The position numbers and the translations under genes are program-made. DNA of 64,000 nucleotides from positions 5,672,501-5,736,500 of the forward strand of contig NZ_CP020038.1 in the NCBI RefSeq assembly GCF_002157225.2, written 5' to 3'. The stretch is from Agarilytica rhodophyticola. GTDB taxonomy: Bacteria > Pseudomonadota > Gammaproteobacteria > Pseudomonadales > Cellvibrionaceae. The notes below the pieces were generated by a model. It was not told where the DNA came from, did no database searches, and saw only the letters and a list, made by a program, of their open reading frames with translations. Of this stretch, positions 27,225 through 36,429 are shown piece after piece (the stretch's first letter is position 1; each line of letters opens with the position of its first letter).

Positions 27225-28142
27225 ATGTTGATACCTCCCTATAAAAACATGGCTTTGCTTGTACTAGCGTATTCCTTTTTGCCATACCTGGCGATGGCAG
27301 AAGAGTGTGTTGGACTTGTCACTGCAGGAGGAGGTTCTGACTACTGGGATAGCGTCAAAAAAGGTGCGCTAGTAGCAGCATCAGAAATCGGAGTATCTGT
27401 GTCGGTGAGAGGCGCTTCAGAAGAAGAAAATATCCAAGGCCAGGAGTATGTACTGAAGAGTTTCGAAAAAAAAAGATGTATTGGTTTAGTTGTCGCGCCA
27501 AATTCAAGTGAACGTGGCGCCTACGCCTCAAAGCTCAAACAAAGTGGTATTCCCACTGTATTTATTGATCGTGATGTTGGCGGTGGACGCATCGCCGTCA
27601 TTATGACGAATAATTTTAACGCAGGCTTTCAAGCCGCTCAGATGGTAGTAAAAAATGCCCCTATCGATGATTCCACCTTCATTACAATATTTCGACCAGG
27701 TCGGAAAATCATCCCAACCAATCAAAGGGTCGAAGGTTTTCTCCATGGTATCTCGACGCTGTCTAAAATTAAGGTACAGATCTTCGACGTTGGTTCAACT
27801 GTTGGTGAGGCTCGCTCAAAAATTAAGGAAATAATAGATAACACTAGCTCTCGTGTTTTCTTTACTCCCAATCAATCTACAACATTAGGTTTATTGGCAA
27901 CTATTAATTATCTTAAATTAGAAAGAGATATCTTCCATTTTGGTTTTGATCCCAATAAAACTATTCGCAAAGCAATTAAAGAAGCGAAGATATACGGTGT
28001 AGTAAAACAAGACCCTTATCTAATGGGCTATATGGCTGTAAAAACAGTTTATAATGCCCATCTGGGACTAGATATAGAGGAAAACATATATACTCCCATT
28101 TCATTTATCACCAAAACAAAGCTCTCCTCAGATAATAATTAA
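27225..28142 (+). CDS. Periplasmic sugar-binding protein (RbsB/LacI-like fold), orphan
   Basis: The 305-residue protein has a signal peptide (cut after LAMA) and the two-lobed Peripla_BP_4 pattern: LVTAGGGSDYWDSVKKGA, then GLVVAPNSSERGA, VFIDRDVGGG, NNFNAGFQAAQM and the hinge GVVKQDPYLMGYMAV. Such proteins bind sugars or autoinducer-2-like ligands for ABC importers or chemoreceptors. No permease or ATPase gene is nearby, so it may serve a sensor or a transporter elsewhere. An alternative start is nine codons in. Confidence 0.8.
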   Translation: MLIPPYKNMALLVLAYSFLPYLAMAEECVGLVTAGGGSDYWDSVKKGALVAASEIGVSVSVRGASEEENIQGQEYVLKSFEKKRCIGLVVAPNSSERGAYASKLKQSGIPTVFIDRDVGGGRIAVIMTNNFNAGFQAAQMVVKNAPIDDSTFITIFRPGRKIIPTNQRVEGFLHGISTLSKIKVQIFDVGSTVGEARSKIKEIIDNTSSRVFFTPNQSTTLGLLATINYLKLERDIFHFGFDPNKTIRKAIKEAKIYGVVKQDPYLMGYMAVKTVYNAHLGLDIEENIYTPISFITKTKLSSDNN

Positions 28143-28333
28143 ATCCCACTATTTATACTGAGAATTAATATCACTTTAAGCCAGCCTGCTAAATTTATTT
28201 AGTTTATTAAAAGATAGACTAAAGCACTATTGTTCAATTTTGTCAGCAAAATACTGAAGCCCCAAATAGGTAATAACGTATGATATTCATCAATAATTAA
28301 CTCGTTAAATACCCAATAGTGAAAGGATAATGA

Positions 28334-29464
28334 ATGAAAATCCAATCTAAACTGACAGCATTTATTTTGTTGTTACTTTCCTCTTTTTCATACTCAGAAA
28401 TTGTAAACGATACCAGAAACTTAGACCAAGTTACACGTATCATGTCATTCGGTGATAGTTTAACCTATGGTTTCCGCTTAGACAGAGATGTCACCTACTC
28501 TGCACAACTAGGAAATATTCTGGGAGTGCCAATATTAAACCGAGGAAGAAATGGATTGACCACCCAACAAGCATTAGGCTCGAATGGTCATATCTCAACA
28601 TCTCTAAGAGAGATGCCTAATCCACAAATAGTGATTATGACACTTGGTGGCAACGATATTATGAATGATAGACGCCGAACGAATCAGATCAAGAATAATA
28701 TGCGCTCGGTTTTTCAAGCCTTTCAAGACCGTGGGGCCATGGTTGTTTTTGCAGCAATTGACCCTGTAAGTAACTGGCGCAGACTAAATAACCCTATCGG
28801 ATTTTTACTTCCTGCTTTGTGGGGTAACTACTATTCGGAACTGGAAAGCCTGGCCAATGAAATGGGTGTTGTTATTGTACCTAGAGTAATGACAGATATT
28901 TGGGGTAACCAAAACCTTACTATTCCTAATGATTCTTTCCATCCAAATGCCTCGGGCCATCAAGTACTTACTGACAGAATTTATAATGTACTCGCAAATC
29001 ACCTACCCAATGGCAATGGCTCTACTTTACCCCGTACAATTAAAATAGAGGCAGAAGATTTTATCGATGCATCTAATGATACAAGTAGAGGAAATTCTGG
29101 CGGCGCCTGTACCAATCCGCAATTCCCCGACGTAGATTTTGAACGAACATCTGATATAGGCGGTGGGTGCAATCTTGCGTATGTTCAAGCTGGCGAATCT
29201 ATTGCTTACCAAGTAAATATAGAGCAAGCAGCAAACTATGTGATAAAGCTTAGAGCCGCTAGTATCCGTAATAGCCGCGCTCGCGTTCTCATCGATGGCA
29301 ACAACCACGGTCAAATGACGACAAACGCCAGGGGCTGGCAATCTTTCGATTCAATTCAAGCTGGCGCAAGCATTAACCTTGAACCTGGTACGCACACAAT
29401 TAAAATTGAGTTTTTGGACGACGATTTCAATTTAAATTATCTGACCATCCAGGCATCAAACTAA
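28334..29464 (+). CDS. Secreted GDSL/SGNH esterase with C-terminal carbohydrate-binding module
   Basis: The 376-residue protein has a signal peptide (cut after SFSYS). The SGNH hydrolase spans about residues 33-225: block I SFGDSLTYGF (nucleophile S42), the block III GGND element, and block V NDSFHPNASGH. A short NGNGS linker precedes a beta-sandwich module (about 235-376; KIEAEDF, then AYVQAGESIAYQVNI and GTHTIKIEFLDDDF) of the CBM6/35 type. It probably removes acyl groups from polysaccharides, matching a plant- or alga-degrading lifestyle. The substrate is not decidable. Confidence 0.88.
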   Translation: MKIQSKLTAFILLLLSSFSYSEIVNDTRNLDQVTRIMSFGDSLTYGFRLDRDVTYSAQLGNILGVPILNRGRNGLTTQQALGSNGHISTSLREMPNPQIVIMTLGGNDIMNDRRRTNQIKNNMRSVFQAFQDRGAMVVFAAIDPVSNWRRLNNPIGFLLPALWGNYYSELESLANEMGVVIVPRVMTDIWGNQNLTIPNDSFHPNASGHQVLTDRIYNVLANHLPNGNGSTLPRTIKIEAEDFIDASNDTSRGNSGGACTNPQFPDVDFERTSDIGGGCNLAYVQAGESIAYQVNIEQAANYVIKLRAASIRNSRARVLIDGNNHGQMTTNARGWQSFDSIQAGASINLEPGTHTIKIEFLDDDFNLNYLTIQASN

Positions 29465-29509
29465 TAACTTAAGCCAATCAATTTAAAAAAATTAACTGTC
29501 TATAGCTAC

Positions 29510-29537
29510 TTTGCTTGCGATCTCGGTCGCAAGCAAA
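29510..29537 (+). terminator. Terminator hairpin after the GDSL esterase gene
   Basis: TTTGCTTGCGA (29510-29520) pairs perfectly with TCGCAAGCAAA (29527-29537) around a 6-base loop. Confidence 0.65.
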
Positions 29538-30578
29538 TATCATAATTTCCTCTATAACGTCATCGTTTAACTTCTAATGACATTTTTAGTCGTTATCTAA
29601 AAGATTCAATTTACCTTGTTTTTAATTCTGTTCATCTGAAAGTAGCAGTTACATTTAAGAACAATCGGGATAAGATTCACCAATAAAGAAAAAAAAAGAA
29701 ATTTTCTCTACTGTTTCGATAGTTCGTGTAAATTTAATGGCTTTATCTCCGGGGCATTAAAATAGATAACAAAAACAAGCCCAACAGATATAAAACAATA
29801 GCAATAATAGTCGCCACCAACCCCTAAAATGGTGAAAAGTAGTACATTAATACACTCAATTAATTAACTAAAAGAATAAGTAAGATATAAATAAGTAGTA
29901 ATAAATCTAATGGAAATTTAGTGCGTTATATTGGTAAAAGCCTACTTAAATCTGTAGTTTTGATTCAGATAGTGAATAAAAACAACAAAAACTGACCAAC
30001 AATGCAGCGCAGCATAAAGAAAAATTATTGCATTAAGTCTGCGAATTACTTGAGATTATCCAGATAAGGCCTATTTTTTACAGAGAATATCCTATTTAGT
30101 CTGGCAACAGGATGAGAAAACTTATTCACTACGATTTAGAGCGTTTAGACGTCAAAATTATACTAGGATTCTTGTCATTTATATGATTTAATACGAAAAT
30201 AAATGAAAAAATAATAACATTAACGCTATCAAATAAAGTGAGAACTTAAGACCAGTAATCTAGTAATCCATCAACCTATACACAATAAGCGGCGCCCACA
30301 AGGTGTTCACCTGCTTATCGATGGTTGTAATGCAAACAAGTCGCAGTTTGAGTTTCCGTATTACTCTATAGGATAGGGTGTAAATATAATTAAGCCGAAT
30401 GTTGTAAAAAAACATGTCATATCGGTTAAGCATTTATAATAAGAAGCATCTATAGTTATGAGTATTTAACTTAGTGCAGTGAAAGCATGATTCACTATAT
30501 GTTGTATATATAGCTGATTTTAGAAAAATAAGGGAACGTTAATCCTCCTACTCTATAATAATACCCAGGAGTAAAACC
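29538..30578. other. Long non-coding region upstream of the TonB-dependent receptor
   Basis: About 1.04 kb is without a credible gene and very AT-rich. One structured spot is ATAAGC (30285-30290) with GCTTAT (30313-30318), enclosing the pseudo-palindrome AGGTGTTCACCT (30301-30312). This could be a regulator site for the receptor gene. The receptor ATG at 30579 has AGGAG about 10 bases upstream. Confidence 0.45.
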
Positions 30579-33422
30579 ATGTCGTTTGACGTAGAAAGCA
30601 ACATAAAATCACCACAATTAAAAAACAAGCTTGCCGTAGCAATTGCCGGCATTCTTACACTCTCAGGAACCTCAGCTTCCTACGCCCAAACTGAAGGGCA
30701 GATAGAAGAAGAGGTAATTGTCACAGGCATACGCGCTTCATTATCTAGAGCCCAAGACGTCAAACGTGAGGCCTCGACATTGGTAGACGCAATTGCTGCT
30801 GAAGACCTGGGTAAATTTCCGGATCTAAACGTTGCCGAATCATTGCAACGTATTACCGGTGTATCTATCGACCGTAGCGGCGGTGAAGGTCAACAAGTAT
30901 CAGTTCGGGGCTTCGGTCCACAATTTAATATGGTACTTGTTAACGGCCGTCAAATCGCTACTGATAGCCCGGGACGTGAATTCAACTTCGATGTACTGGC
31001 AGCAGATCAGATTACCGGTGCAGATATTTATAAAAGCTCCGCCGCCCATCTTCAAGAAGGTGGCATTGGTGCGACTATCGATGTTAAAACAGCACGACCT
31101 TTTGATAATCCCGGCTTCCAGTTTGTAGGCTCTGTAAAAGGTGTTTATGAAACCTTATCAGAAGAAACAGCACCCTCTGTTTCAGCGCTTGTAAGTAATA
31201 CATTTGCTGATGATACTTTCGGTGTTCTACTTGCTTTAAGCCGTCAAGAACGTAAAGTTCAGATCAACCGTATTGAAACTGCAGGTTGGCGCCCAGGCTT
31301 AGACTTAACAAATAATGGCGGAGATACAGATCCCGATACTGTCACTACCGTTGCTACCAACGTATTTTTACCCAGAAACTGGGATCAAATTGTTGACGAG
31401 CAAGACCGTGAAAGAACTAACGCGAACTTGGTATTACAATTTGCGCCCAATGACGATATCACTATTACCCTTGACGGTTATATTTCTAAATTTGAGGTAG
31501 ATTCATTAACAACGGATTTGGCATCCTGGTTTGAGCCAGACCGTGTGGGTGCAGCTGAAGTTGACGCTAACGGCACAGTTCTTAACTTCACTCAAAGAGT
31601 AGGCCTTGATGTTAGTAGTGGTGCTCCTCGTACTGACCTTGTATCTCATACTCGAAATGGCCGCGACGTAAACAACAAAGGCTTTGGTCTTAATGTTGAC
31701 TACGCGATTAATGATAACTTCACAATGACATTTGACGCATCGACTTCGGATGCTGAAAATGACCAAGCAGGTCGTCAGCGCTTCAACGTTATCGGTATCG
31801 ATAACAACTACGAGTTTGATATTCGCAGCGGCTTTCCTGTGGTCACACATGACGGCTTTGGCAACGGCGCATTGCCCGATGAAAGCTTAGCAAGAGCTCA
31901 CTTTAACCGACGTGAAGGTTTTACTGATGAGGACGAGATTACCGAATTCAAAGTAGATTTTGAATACGAATCTGACTCAGAAGTTTTCCAAAAGTTAAAA
32001 TTCGGTGCCTATAACCAGAGCCGTGAAAAGTCTCGTTTCCAAAAACTTTCGCCAGGAGCTGGTGCATTTGGCGGCTACCATCTGCCAATTCCTAATGGTT
32101 TATTAAGACCATTCACGGCTAATAACTTCTTCAGTGGCTTAATTGATACGTTCTACACCTATGACGGTGAAGCATACTTCGATTTCCTAGAGCTACCTCA
32201 ATCAGCTATTGATAATGATATCGCTGCAGGCAATGCTCCAGGCACAACAGCTGCTGCCTTAGGTGGAAGTTTTGATGCTGTATTGCAAAACGATCGCTAC
32301 ACTATCGAAGAAGACATCACCAGCCTTTATATCGATGCTACCTTTGGCTTCAATATCGGCGACATGCCTTTAACAGTAAATGCTGGCCTGCGTTATGCCG
32401 AAACAGATATCGACATTACCGGTGTACAGTCAGCTCTTAACGATATTATTCCTACCAGTGATAGAACATTATTTGCCAGAGTTGAAGCGAACCCAACAGA
32501 CATCACTCAAGGCACAGATTACTCTGACGTATTGCCGAGCTTAAACCTTAGATTAGATGTTACCGACGATATTGTTGTACGTTCAGCACTGTATCAATCG
32601 CTAACGCGCCCAACATTGTCACAGCTATCGCCTGTTACAGTATTTGGCGAGCCTCGCCGTCAAAACTTAACGGCAAATGGTGGTAACCCTGAGCTTGAGC
32701 CATTCACTGCCGATAACTTCGACTTTTCTGTTGAGTGGTACTACACCGATGTAAGTTATGCCAGCTTTACTTACTTCAGAAAAGATGTTGAAAACTTTAT
32801 TGTCACTTTAACCGGGGCAGAAACCGTTACCTTGGCAGATCGTGCAGGTCAACCAGATGATCGATGCAGCGTCAGCAACTCTAACGATTGTTCATTGCCA
32901 TTTGTTCTCAACACTCCTGAGCTGTTTGGACAAACAGAAGTATTTAATGTTTCTAGACCACAAAACGGCCCTTCAGCAGAAGTCGACGGTGTTGAACTTG
33001 CACTTACCCATGTTTGGGATATCGGTGTAGGTGTTACGGTTAACGCGACCTTTGTAGATAGCGACGCTGATGTAGGTACCGATACTACCCAGAGTTTCGG
33101 CCTTGAAGGTTTAGGGGATTCACAAAACGTTATCCTGTTCTACGAACAAGGCCCGTTCCAAGCGCGTATCGCCTTTAACAACCGTGAAGGCTTCTTGCGA
33201 CAATTGGATAACGGCTTTAATGGCGAGCCCATCAATACCCGTACTTTTGGTCAGTGGGATATGAGCGCTAGCTACGATATTAACGACAACTTCACTGTAT
33301 TCTTCGAAGGTATCAATATCACCGAAGAAGAGCTTGAGCAAACTGGCCGTTTTGATAATCAAATATTCTCGATTGAAGACAACGGTTCCCGTTACTCTCT
33401 AGGTGGACGTTATAAGTTTTAA
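30579..33422 (+). CDS. TonB-dependent outer-membrane receptor (sugar/oligosaccharide type)
   Basis: The 947-residue protein has a long signal region ending ASYAQ, a TonB box (EEEVIVTGIRAS), a plug domain (EDLGKFPDLNVAESLQRITG, SVRGFGPQFN, IYKSSAAHLQEGGIGATIDV) and a 22-strand barrel ending in SLGGRYKF with terminal phenylalanine. The GKFPD-NVAESLQR form is typical of receptors used by marine gammaproteobacteria for large carbohydrates or other bulky nutrients. The downstream halogenase, SapC and PhoD-like genes are often found with such receptors. The ligand is unknown. Confidence 0.93.
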   Translation: MSFDVESNIKSPQLKNKLAVAIAGILTLSGTSASYAQTEGQIEEEVIVTGIRASLSRAQDVKREASTLVDAIAAEDLGKFPDLNVAESLQRITGVSIDRSGGEGQQVSVRGFGPQFNMVLVNGRQIATDSPGREFNFDVLAADQITGADIYKSSAAHLQEGGIGATIDVKTARPFDNPGFQFVGSVKGVYETLSEETAPSVSALVSNTFADDTFGVLLALSRQERKVQINRIETAGWRPGLDLTNNGGDTDPDTVTTVATNVFLPRNWDQIVDEQDRERTNANLVLQFAPNDDITITLDGYISKFEVDSLTTDLASWFEPDRVGAAEVDANGTVLNFTQRVGLDVSSGAPRTDLVSHTRNGRDVNNKGFGLNVDYAINDNFTMTFDASTSDAENDQAGRQRFNVIGIDNNYEFDIRSGFPVVTHDGFGNGALPDESLARAHFNRREGFTDEDEITEFKVDFEYESDSEVFQKLKFGAYNQSREKSRFQKLSPGAGAFGGYHLPIPNGLLRPFTANNFFSGLIDTFYTYDGEAYFDFLELPQSAIDNDIAAGNAPGTTAAALGGSFDAVLQNDRYTIEEDITSLYIDATFGFNIGDMPLTVNAGLRYAETDIDITGVQSALNDIIPTSDRTLFARVEANPTDITQGTDYSDVLPSLNLRLDVTDDIVVRSALYQSLTRPTLSQLSPVTVFGEPRRQNLTANGGNPELEPFTADNFDFSVEWYYTDVSYASFTYFRKDVENFIVTLTGAETVTLADRAGQPDDRCSVSNSNDCSLPFVLNTPELFGQTEVFNVSRPQNGPSAEVDGVELALTHVWDIGVGVTVNATFVDSDADVGTDTTQSFGLEGLGDSQNVILFYEQGPFQARIAFNNREGFLRQLDNGFNGEPINTRTFGQWDMSASYDINDNFTVFFEGINITEEELEQTGRFDNQIFSIEDNGSRYSLGGRYKF

Positions 33423-33470
33423 TACATTTCTACTCCCATAGCAGGTTCCTGATATACCTGTCTTGCTTTA

Positions 33471-33503
33471 AATGGAACACCAGCAATGGTGTTCCATTTT
33501 TTT
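33471..33503 (+). terminator. Intrinsic terminator after the TonB receptor gene
   Basis: AATGGAACACC (33471-33481) pairs perfectly with GGTGTTCCATT (33488-33498), followed by a run of T. The halogenase gene therefore has its own promoter or is expressed by read-through. Confidence 0.88.
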
Positions 33504-33714
33504 AAACACCTCACTACTCTCACTAGTGCATGTTAACGCTAATACTTTTTTAGGTCGCAAGCTAAAAAATACAAATTCAGAGAAAGAAGCTTCTACACTA
33601 TTTACGTAAATTAGAGTGCAGAACACCTGTAAAACATTGTTGCCAATGCGCATCTTGCAGTCATCGACAAGCTTTGGCATAGTCATTCATCTTCATTTAA
33701 AAACGTGATACATC

Positions 33715-35235
33715 ATGTCAAACGCGGTTAAAAAAATAATTGTTGTTGGTGGCGGAACAGCTGGCTGGTTGACGGCCGCACTGGTTGCAGCAAATCACAA
33801 GAGTCGCTCTCCCGATGGCGTTAAAGTCACGCTTATTGAGTCTTCTGACATCCCGACTGTCGGCGTCGGTGAAGGCACTTGGCCGACCATGAAAAACACC
33901 ATCAAACAGATAGGTATCAAAGAGAGCGAGCTATTCCGACGCTGTCATGCAGCCTTTAAACAAGGTGGCAAATTCGTTAATTGGGTTCATAGTGAAGGAG
34001 ATTTTTATTACCACCCTTTCACCGTCCCATTGGGGTACGGGCGCTTAGATTTAGCACCATACGTCTCGGACATAGAAGACTACGCTGTCGAATCTAATTT
34101 CCAGCACCACGTCTGTGAAGCTGGCCTCGCTCCCAGAGGAATCGCAGATCCTGAATTTCAGGGGCCTTGCAACTACGCTTACCATCTTGATGCTGGCGCC
34201 TTCGCGGATTTATTGAGAGAACACAGCGTTGATAACCTCGGTGTAGAACATATTGTCGATACCGTGCAACAAGCAAAGCTCGATGATAGAGGCAATATCA
34301 CAAGTATCACATTAGAGAAAAATGATGATATTGAAGGCGACTTATTTGTTGACTGTACAGGCTTTGCTTCCAGGCTGTTAGGCGAAACCTTGAGCGTTCC
34401 CTTTATATCGACAGATGATGTCCTCTTCAACAATACAGCACTGGCAGTGCAAGTACCCTACTCATCAGAGACCAGCCCTATTGCCAGCCACACCATAGCT
34501 ACAGGCCAAAAAGCAGGTTGGATTTGGGATATAGGACTTACTAATCGCCGAGGTGTCGGCTACGTGTATTCCAGTGATTTTATTGATCACCAGCAAGCCG
34601 AACAAGTTTTACATAACTATATTGGCGATGAATTTGAACAACTAAGTCCAAGAAAAATCAGCTTTAACTCCGGACATAGACAATTATTTTGGAAGAATAA
34701 CTGTGTTGCTGTTGGTCTATCAGCCGGCTTTGTTGAGCCTCTGGAAGCCACAGCATTAATGTTGATAGAAATCTCGGCTCGCTATATTTCAGATAACCTA
34801 CCAGCTGACGAAAGCTTAATGAAAGTAACAGCCAAGCGTTTTAATGAACAAATGCTTTATCGCTGGCGTCGCATCATCGACTTTCTTAAACTGCACTATA
34901 TGCTAACCAAAAGACCCGAACCCTATTGGCAAGCCAACACAGAAAAGAGTTCTATTCCAGAGAGTTTACAAGAAGATCTCGACGTATGGCGCTTTAGAGG
35001 GCCAATCAGTGGCGATTTTGATAGTGCAATTGAATTGTTTCCCGCAGCCAGTTATCAGTATGTAATTTATGGCATGGGGTTTAAACCTGATTTTAGTCGC
35101 CAAGGGTATTTATATAATCAGCAAGATAAAGCCGATCAAATTATTCGCAACAATCAAAAGTTAACTCAGCAGATGCTACAAACTCTGCCTCCACATCGCG
35201 ATTACATTCAACAGTGGTTGGCGAAAACACATTAA
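33715..35235 (+). CDS. Flavin-dependent tryptophan-halogenase-family protein
   Basis: The 506-residue protein has the FAD-binding GGGTAGW motif (residues 12-18), the ESSDIPTVGVGEGTWP stretch, K82 in AAFKQGGKFVNW (the region of the catalytic lysine), and VGLSAGFVEPLEATA. The usual WxWxIP halogenase signature reads WIWDIG here, so a proline is replaced by glycine; the substrate or even halogenation is therefore uncertain. In marine bacteria these genes commonly sit behind TonB receptors with SapC, as here. It acts in the cytoplasm with a flavin reductase supplied elsewhere. Confidence 0.88.
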   Translation: MSNAVKKIIVVGGGTAGWLTAALVAANHKSRSPDGVKVTLIESSDIPTVGVGEGTWPTMKNTIKQIGIKESELFRRCHAAFKQGGKFVNWVHSEGDFYYHPFTVPLGYGRLDLAPYVSDIEDYAVESNFQHHVCEAGLAPRGIADPEFQGPCNYAYHLDAGAFADLLREHSVDNLGVEHIVDTVQQAKLDDRGNITSITLEKNDDIEGDLFVDCTGFASRLLGETLSVPFISTDDVLFNNTALAVQVPYSSETSPIASHTIATGQKAGWIWDIGLTNRRGVGYVYSSDFIDHQQAEQVLHNYIGDEFEQLSPRKISFNSGHRQLFWKNNCVAVGLSAGFVEPLEATALMLIEISARYISDNLPADESLMKVTAKRFNEQMLYRWRRIIDFLKLHYMLTKRPEPYWQANTEKSSIPESLQEDLDVWRFRGPISGDFDSAIELFPAASYQYVIYGMGFKPDFSRQGYLYNQQDKADQIIRNNQKLTQQMLQTLPPHRDYIQQWLAKTH

Positions 35236-35378
35236 TTATAAAGAGGGAATGAAGCTTTCTTTTGTCATACATATAAACTAAAGTTGGAAATACTAAATTC
35301 CAACTAACAAGCGCTGAAACGCAAAAAATCAGAGCGCAAGAGTTCAAGATAAAAGTCAGTTAACATTAAAAATATCAT

Positions 35379-36143
35379 ATGAAAAAAATTGTTGAATTGA
35401 GCAGTACCGACCATAAAGATCTCAAATTAGATGCTCAAGCAGCCATCCAAATAGCTGCAAAACAGCAAACACTCAATATTAGAATTTCTGAAGTGGCACA
35501 GTGTGCAGCTAATTTCCCTGTATTTTTTATGTCTAATGTAGCCACTGGGAACTGGGCACTATCAGGTCTGACAAGCTTCGTACCTAACAGTAACCTTTTT
35601 CTTAGCGAGGAAAAATGGCTGGCAACCTATCTACCGATTATGGTGCAAACATACCCTTTTTTCTTAGTGAATTCCTCCACAGAAGAAAAGGGCTTTACCA
35701 TTGGAATAGATGAAGATAGCGAAGCATTATCAAAAGAACATGGGGAGCCAATATTTAGCGGTGAAAATAAAGCGTCAATGCACCTGAGCCAAGTCACAAG
35801 TATGCTTGAAGCCGATATTAAAAATACCGTTCATACCGCACAATTTATTGAGCTAATCGAAAAGTTAGAGCTGATGAAAGCTTTGGATATGATCGTTTAT
35901 TTTAACGATGGCACCGCTCAAAATATGACAGGCCTACACACAATCGATGAAGATAAATTACAGCTACTATCTGCGCAAACATTAGAAGAGCTAAATAAAA
36001 AAGGCTACCTTGTTCAGATCCATGCGATGCTAATATCTTTATATCAGATAAACTCACTAATTCAAAAAAATAATGCCGTAGATGGCCTCGATAAAATTAG
36101 ACAAGTGAAGTTTGAAACCACTAAAGATAAGAGCACGATTTAA
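35379..36143 (+). CDS. SapC-family protein
   Basis: The 254-residue protein matches the SapC family (AQCAANFPVFFMSNVATGNW, then WLATYLPIMVQTYPFFLVN and a long helical C-terminus ending in GYLVQIHAMLISLYQINSLI). The family is named from a Campylobacter surface-layer locus, but its function is unknown. It is regularly adjacent to TonB receptors and halogenases, which suggests a common pathway. A hairpin follows (36185-36219). Confidence 0.85.
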   Translation: MKKIVELSSTDHKDLKLDAQAAIQIAAKQQTLNIRISEVAQCAANFPVFFMSNVATGNWALSGLTSFVPNSNLFLSEEKWLATYLPIMVQTYPFFLVNSSTEEKGFTIGIDEDSEALSKEHGEPIFSGENKASMHLSQVTSMLEADIKNTVHTAQFIELIEKLELMKALDMIVYFNDGTAQNMTGLHTIDEDKLQLLSAQTLEELNKKGYLVQIHAMLISLYQINSLIQKNNAVDGLDKIRQVKFETTKDKSTI

Positions 36144-36184
36144 CACCAAACCTGAATAAATTCTTACCATTTAATTCTTACCAT

Positions 36185-36219
36185 TTTTATCCAGTTATGG
36201 CTCAAATAGCTGGATAAAA
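36185..36219 (+). terminator. Terminator hairpin after the SapC gene
   Basis: TTTTATCCAG (36185-36194) pairs with CTGGATAAAA (36210-36219). Just before it the 12-base text ATTCTTACCATT occurs twice in tandem. Confidence 0.6.
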
Positions 36220-36429
36220 TATCTACACATATAGTATTTTCTCTACTTCCCACAACTATTTAAGATCCAGTAACACTAAATTAGTCTGTAAGGTACAGCT
36301 TTCTTTTACATCATTGAATAAAGGACGTTAACCTCTTTTTAGAGTCGCTTTAACAATCAATAGTTGATCAATTCCCTAGGTATTGTTAATACTGTCGACT
36401 GGAACAATTTGAAAAGGCTTAGAAATTCC

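Noticed and set aside
27088-27285. 65-codon minus-strand ORF overlapping the sugar-binding protein start
   Set aside because: It runs across the start of a clear gene and has no ribosome site.
33468-33686. 72-codon minus-strand ORF behind the TonB receptor
   Set aside because: It lies over the intrinsic terminator hairpin and has no motif.
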